Shown piece after piece: positions 59,761 through 64,000 of a stretch of DNA of 64,000 bases. Every line of letters begins with the position of its first letter. The first letter of the stretch is position 1. The notes below the pieces were generated by a model that saw only the letters and a list, made by a program, of their open reading frames with translations, was not told the DNA's origin and made no database searches. This stretch comes from Diplodia intermedia (lineage: Eukaryota > Ascomycota > Dothideomycetes > Botryosphaeriales > Botryosphaeriaceae): NCBI GenBank assembly GCA_021495925.1, contig JAKEKT010000040.1, forward strand, positions 186,001-250,000, written 5' to 3'. A program made the position numbers and the translations under genes.

Positions 59761-59934
59761 TTGCGCGATGATGATTAGCGATCTAATGTCTTTGGACGCG
59801 TCCGGTCTCCGCCTCAGACGGCTACCACCAGGAACCTGCTGCCATTGCACGCTGGCGGCATGGGGCCAGGGTTGGAAGCTAGCTGGGGTGGAAGCCTGTC
59901 TGCAAATGTCAACACCAAAACCTGCTGAGCGCAT
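59761..59934 (+). ncRNA. Candidate box C/D snoRNA b (intron 2)
   Basis: C box ATGATGA (59768-59774), D box CTGA (59925-59928), terminal stem TGCGC/GCGCA. About 170 nt, with a GC-rich core containing CGGCTACCACCAGGAA; related to candidate a. Target not assigned. Confidence 0.7.
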
Positions 59935-60345
59935 CTTTGTCTTGTTCTTTTCTCTTTCTCAAGTCAGAAGCTGCAGGACCTTGCTCACCTTGTGCTTTTC
60001 CTCGCAGGAAAACCGCCTCTTTTCGCAGCTACCTTCGCCACGCCACGACGCGTTGCCCGCATCGTTGTCATCGCGCGACAGCATCGTGCCCACGCGGTAA
60101 GCGCACCCACCCACCCTCCTCCGACGTGACCTGAACGTTGCTGACTCCCTCGCACATCTCCAGATCTTCCGCGACCTCGCACCGATCCAGCCTCCGCGCC
60201 CCACGCGTGTACCCTCTGCTCGGCCCATCCTGCCGGTGGAAGCCGCAGCTCGCCAAAGTCCCCGGCAAAGTCGGTCTTGACATCCTGGCGCTCGTGTGTG
60301 TCCCCAGGTCCCTGTGAGGTTCCCTTTCTTCTTCTTTTGCCCTTC

Positions 60346-60442
60346 CTGGCCCGTGATGACGAAAACTTAAACAGGAACGCTTTGAAGCAACCACCCCCCG
60401 GTGTCAGGTTGCTTACGATAACAAAACTTTGTCTGAGGCCAG
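60346..60442 (+). ncRNA. Candidate box C/D snoRNA c (intron 4)
   Basis: C box GTGATGA (60353-60359), D box CTGA (60433-60436), perfect 6-bp terminal stem CTGGCC/GGCCAG. About 97 nt, a typical size. The guide next to D would lie within ATAACAAAACTTTGT. Confidence 0.8.
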
Positions 60443-60598
60443 ACCGTCAATCTCATCCTGCCATTAGGAAAGCTGTGGGACACGTGCTGACAACATCTTC
60501 AAGGATCTAGGTCCCACCTCTCTCTCATCTCTTTCTTCGATGCTGTCGAGGTCCTTGTAAGTTTTTTTTTTTCTCTGTTTTTCTTTCTCGCCCGCCCT

Positions 60599-60737
60599 TT
60601 GGTTATGATGACTCCAATTCTTCTAAGAAGAACAGTTTTAAGCATCTGAGTGGCTGTAACGTTTCTTTTCCACTCGCTCATGCAATAAAACGTCTCTCCT
60701 TCACGAGCTCAAAAAAAATGAGACTGTCTGAGACCAG
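60599..60737 (+). ncRNA. Candidate box C/D snoRNA d (intron 5)
   Basis: C box ATGATGA (60605-60611), internal D' CTGA (60646-60649), D box CTGA (60728-60731), terminal stem TTGGTT/GACCAG with G-U pairs. Guides would lie within AACAGTTTTAAGCAT and ATGAGACTGT. Confidence 0.75.
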
Positions 60738-60876
60738 CGTTTCCATCTCCTCCCACGAGCACAGCAGCTGTCAAGGATTGCGCTAACTTAGAACTTCTAC
60801 AGAGCTCGCTCGGTTCCTCCTTGCTCGTACCGCTTCTTCTCGCTTGTAAGTGCCTTTCTACTCACTCCCCTAAGCA

Positions 60877-60995
60877 CGCGCCGATGATGAGATGAAAGAA
60901 CTTTCGTCAGACGACCACATCTTCTACCGATCTTGAGTGTCGTGTCATCGATGCGAAAAAAACAAAGACCACTGCAGACTTTCTTCTGAAGGCGG
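60877..60995 (+). ncRNA. Candidate box C/D snoRNA e (intron 6)
   Basis: C box ATGATGA (60884-60890), D box CTGA (60986-60989), terminal stem CGCC/GGCG with one bulged base. An internal AACTTTCGT followed by a D'-like CAGA is complementary to ACGAAAGTT, a conserved 18S rRNA sequence recalled from memory, so a small-subunit target is possible. Confidence 0.75.
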
Positions 60996-61165
60996 CTCCA
61001 TCACCTTGTCAAAAGTTCCTCCGAGACTTACAAGAAATCGTGCTAACTGTGGAAGATCAGGCACTGCGGAACCTCCCAAGTCACGATCCACGCCCCTTCG
61101 CCGTCTTCCGTCCTTCCTCTTCGCCCGCGTAAGTCTGTTCCGTACCCATCCACAGAGCGACCTGC

Positions 61166-61307
61166 ACGCCACGTGATGACGAAAATAAAAAACAGAACAT
61201 CTTAGACAACCACTTCAGATGGTTGCCTTCGGGTGGCTGTTTGGCTTTAGGTTGTCGATGCGAAGAAACAAAGTGCACTTCACACTATCACTATCGTCTG
61301 ATGGCAG
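61166..61307 (+). ncRNA. Candidate box C/D snoRNA f (intron 7)
   Basis: C box GTGATGA (61173-61179), a C'-like TCGATGC near 61256, D box CTGA (61298-61301), terminal stem GCCA/TGGC. The guide next to D would lie within CACTATCACTATCGT. Confidence 0.75.
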
Positions 61308-61571
61308 CCCTGCTCTTCTTCAATCTCCACCGATTTTTTTTTTTTTGATTGAGAGAGAGACGACGCTAACATCCTTCAATCATGGCAGGATCTTGGGCCG
61401 CACGAGCGGCGCCAACCAGCATCAGCCTTCGTCCGCGTGAGCGCACGGCCTTTGACCCACGACTCTCAGGTACCGCAAGCGTCGTTCCGCGTCCGGTTGC
61501 TTGGGCCACCTGTCATGGCTCGCTGCCTTCCAGTGAGTGATCCATGGATCCTCTCCTTGCGTATTCCTTTC

Positions 61572-61678
61572 TCGCCATATGATGACTGTACAATGTTACG
61601 TTCGTTATCGCACACAAGACAACATAAATGTTCGTTTTCTGGTTGTCGATGAGAAGAAAAAAAAAATCTGACCGGCGT
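61572..61678 (+). ncRNA. Candidate box C/D snoRNA g (intron 8)
   Basis: C box ATGATGA (61579-61585), C'-like TCGATGA (61646-61652), D box CTGA (61668-61671), terminal stem CGCC/GGCG with two unpaired bases on each side. The region next to D is A-rich, so the functional guide may be the one near D'. Confidence 0.7.
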
Positions 61679-61826
61679 TGTTACCTTCCGCACTCTGCCT
61701 TTCTCGACTTGTTATCAGGGAACCGCTGACGCTGTTTGGCCTCTACACAGATCCCGCTCTGCCCTCGCCGCCGTAGCGTGCTCATTTTCAAGGTAAGCGC
61801 CTCCCCTCGCCCTTCCAAAGCCCATA

Positions 61827-61925
61827 ATGCGGATGATTACAACCTTCTTCTCCGGAACATGCTTGTTCTAAGCGAACCATGGGGAATCCCTCCTAGGAAT
61901 GCCTTGGGAGAGTACTGACCGCGCC
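61827..61925 (+). ncRNA. Candidate box C/D snoRNA h (intron 9)
   Basis: Degenerate C box ATGATTA (61833-61839), D box CTGA (61916-61919), terminal stem GCGG/CCGC. The guide next to D would lie within AATGCCTTGGGAGAGTA. It is the weakest of the set because of the C-box change. Confidence 0.6.
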
Positions 61926-62350
61926 TTCTTCCCGTCACCTGCTGCACAACCTGATTGACACCGCGCTAACTTCCTTGTACATACGTGGTAGGAATTCCTG
62001 GACGCCGGCGGAATGACAAATCGAGACGGCGGCATGCATGCTTGGAGAGGCCTGGCTAGGTTATGGTGATACTCCGGTGGACAGGTTGGGCGAAGACTGT
62101 TGGAGGGCGCTTCAGGCAGGATAGAGATAGCAATTGATGAGCCGTTGCATCTCGTCGCTTCGTTGGCCCTTGGTCGTGATGCTGTGTCCGCTTCACTCGG
62201 TGTTCTCTTCGCCAATGCAAGGCGCATGTCCCCTGGGCCAGAGCAGCTGTTGCCTTCTCCACGCAGTGGGCAGATTACGAGGCGCTGATGTGCCTCCGAC
62301 GGGCTCTGCTGTGGATGCGTGACAGTCCTCCACTACCCAGGGTTGAACGT

Positions 62351-62759
62351 TTCGAGCGAGACCGGACAAGGGAGGCTTATAATAACGCCTTTGTTTCCTG
62401 TGTACGGCCCTTCCATCATCCGTTCTTGGCTTTGTAGAAAGCTGTGGTGCTTCATAAAACGCTTCCACTTCTTTGAAAACCTCACATAACAGCAAAGGCG
62501 CCAATGAACATCACGACATTTGTAGCACCGATTCCGAACAAGGTCTGTTTACTGTGTATTTCACGGTATGCTAGTCAAGAACCACGAAGTGTACAGCTTT
62601 GAGAAAGCGTTTGGCCCGTCCGGCCCGTCCATCTGTGCTTCCCAACCAGTCGCAAGCAGCACTCCTTCGACGTTTGTCACGCCAGCCAAGATGACTGCCA
62701 TCCGATCTGCAATGCCCAACCGCACCATGTGCGCGTCGAGTCGTCTTCCATAAGCCAAA
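62351..62759. other. Intergenic, convergent 3' ends
   Basis: No gene seen. It probably holds the 3' end of the snoRNA host transcript and the 3' UTR of the minus-strand gene to its right. An alternative frame at 62561-62836 (minus) overlaps the last exon of that gene. Confidence 0.45.
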
Positions 62760-63273
62760 TCAAGCCGAGTCGCCCTCGTCAGAGGGTTGAGCGTTCCAGA
62801 CATGGCGCTGAAGGGAAGTGCGGCGGATGAAGTCATCCTGCAATCCGTCAGGTCGGAAGCGATGCCTGGTTTGCCGGGGGCCAGTACTCACACGCTTCTT
62901 AGACCGGCGACCCCTGGTCTCTCCTTCGGCCTTCAACACGGCCTCGAGCTGGAACAGACCACGCATGAGCTCGACCAAGGCGTCCTCACGGCTGGGGAGG
63001 TCGGAAGCCTCGGCGAGAATCAGGTGCTGGCCCTCGTGCTTCTCTTTGCCGAGGAGAACGGCGGCAACGGTGCAAAGGCCGTATCGGTCGAACCCGCCCA
63101 TGAGCGTTTCAGTGGCGTCGAAGTCCTTGTAGTAGGCCTTGTGGAGGACCTCGAGTTGGACTGGGGTTGTCGTTTGTGAGTTTCTTGCGCCGCTCAATCG
63201 GGGAAAGGGGAGGCGGAGACGTACTGCAGACGAGGTCGCGCGCCTCCACTGCCATCTTGCTCCAGTGCGCCAT
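62760..63273 (-). CDS. Small unrecognised three-exon protein, 131 aa
   Basis: Exons 63273-63225, 63160-62892 and 62837-62760, with introns of 64 and 54 nt (GTACGT...CCCCAG; GTGAGT, CCTGACGG branch site, TTGCAG). The protein starts MAHWSKMAVEARDLVC and continues QLEVLHKAYYKDFDATETL, GGFDRYGLCTVAAVLLGKE, PSREDALVELMRGLFQLEAV and a basic KAEGETRGRRSKKR; it ends QPSDEGDSA. It appears helical and soluble. No family recognised. Exon 3 could be replaced by an alternative frame, so the last 25 residues are less sure. It diverges from the plus-strand gene at 63630 across about 360 bp. Confidence 0.65.
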
Positions 63274-63629
63274 GTTGGGTGAACGGTGTTGAATGGGATG
63301 GCGGAGTGGCTTGCAGATGGGGGGGTGGTGTCAGGTCAAGCGGGCGGCGGGCGGCGCAATTAGCCCCCTCCACCCCTCAGCAGGCTCAGCCGGGCCACCC
63401 AATCCCCCACGGTGCACGCACGGATAGCCCACTGCACTTTCGTCCGATGACTCCGACCTTAGTCGACAGGCAGTCCGGTAGACCTGGATTGGTGGCGCCA
63501 GCGCCCGCTGGGACAACGTCAATACGCCCTCGCAAAGCGCATCAACCGCGCCCAAAACCAAACACCTCCACAGACAAGAAAATCATCCACTGTGACGACA
63601 ACAGCAACAGCAACAACACCTTCGCAACA

Positions 63630-63851
63630 ATGGCGTCCAGCAAACCCTCGGCCGCCTTCCGCGTCATCGCCCCGCTGCTCGCCAGGCTCCCCTGGGACGC
63701 CGCCTTCGAGCCAACCAGCGCCATCGACTGGGACCACGACCTCGTCGACTACCTCGCGCATGTCATCTTGAATCCGACGACTGTGACTAGGAAGACGTGG
63801 ACTGGATCCAACACTTCGGGTACGATTCCGAGGGTTCAGCTTCCTCATTGA
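63630..63851 (+). CDS. Small unrecognised protein, 73 aa
   Basis: Start ATG 63630 follows CAACA, a good fungal context. The protein begins MASSKPSAAFRVIAPLLARL, then PWDAAFEPTSAIDWDHDLVD and YLAHVILNPTT, and ends RVQLPH. The first 50 residues look like a real fold; the tail after TRKTW is less protein-like, so an intron may be missed there. Upstream in-frame codons are CAA/CAC-rich leader. No family recognised. Confidence 0.45.
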   Translation: MASSKPSAAFRVIAPLLARLPWDAAFEPTSAIDWDHDLVDYLAHVILNPTTVTRKTWTGSNTSGTIPRVQLPH

Positions 63852-64000
63852 TAAGGTCTTAGGGCGTCTGGGACTAGGTGGGGGTTTTCCGGGGGCGGTA
63901 GAAGAAGACCTTGAGTCGGAACTGGGAGAGATGCACTGGCTTGCGGTGACCAGCTTTAGGTTCATCTTATCAGTTTGCAGAATTGTCTGCAAGGTGTAAA

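Larger units (their letters stand above)
59195..62350 (+). ncRNA. Multi-intron snoRNA host gene, little coding potential
   Basis: A CT-rich start region is followed by exons broken by at least nine introns: 59362-59645, 59729-60007, 60097-60163, one ending at 60503 (donor uncertain, about 60308-60315), 60557-60802, 60846-61060, 61129-61388, 61533-61718 and 61793-61991. Donors are mostly GTAAG; several introns have evident GCTAAC branch sites and all end in AG. Each intron except 60097-60163 contains one candidate box C/D snoRNA with paired termini. The exons are short, CT-rich and have no long shared reading frame, as in known noncoding snoRNA hosts. Transcript ends are approximate; the 3' end after 61992 is not defined. 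Confidence 0.8.

Noticed and set aside
60097..60163. Third intron of the snoRNA host as a possible ninth snoRNA site
   Set aside because: Only 67 nt, no RTGATGA box and no terminal stem.
1..64000. CRISPR arrays or intact transposons
   Set aside because: No regularly spaced short repeats, and no transposase, integrase or reverse-transcriptase motifs were seen on either strand.

Overview
The window is nuclear DNA of a filamentous ascomycete (Pezizomycotina). The gene families and the style of its lineage-specific genes suggest Dothideomycetes, but that rank is inference. Evidence for a fungus: short GT-AG introns (about 49-150 nt) with CTGAC/CTAAC branch sites, a GAF hybrid histidine kinase, a WC-2-like GATA factor, an ASXH-domain protein, fungal-type ELP5, an intron-containing tRNA-Ile and a spliceosomal U2 gene.

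Layout. 0-4.4 kb: a hybrid histidine kinase (minus, cut by the window start) and a PAS/GATA factor (plus) diverge from a short shared promoter. 5-11.9 kb: a diverged U2 snRNA paralogue (5.2-5.4 kb), a good U2 snRNA gene with a TATA box (9.06-9.23 kb), and two unrecognised spliced or partial genes. 12-28 kb: sparse, with small orphan genes, an F-box gene carrying a large inverted repeat, a perfect 57-bp-arm palindrome, a decayed Rac/Cdc42 GTPase and a 183-bp tandem repeat. 28.6-33.7 kb: a mosaic of duplicated gene fragments, including pieces of a trehalose-phosphate synthase and a short-chain dehydrogenase. 34.7-45.2 kb: a compact housekeeping block (tRNA-Ile, SEC22, ASXH protein, ELP5, the tri-snRNP 27-kDa protein, glucosidase I), all with exon structures resolved. 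45-53 kb: gene-poor, with one full-length unknown pseudogene carrying seven stop codons and no frameshift. 53-57.7 kb: a C2H2-like acidic protein, an MFS transporter and small orphan genes. 59.2-62.3 kb: a multi-intron transcript with little coding potential whose introns hold eight candidate box C/D snoRNAs. 62.7-64 kb: two small divergent genes.

The RNA-processing content is the most striking theme: a U2 gene, a U2 paralogue whose branch-recognition hexamer is changed, a tri-snRNP protein and a snoRNA host gene whose first exon carries a 26-nt copy of the U2 5' end. The secretory genes SEC22 (ER-Golgi SNARE) and glucosidase I (N-glycan trimming) act in the same compartment but show no sign of coregulation. 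The ORFs opposite GC-rich genes are shadows and were left out.
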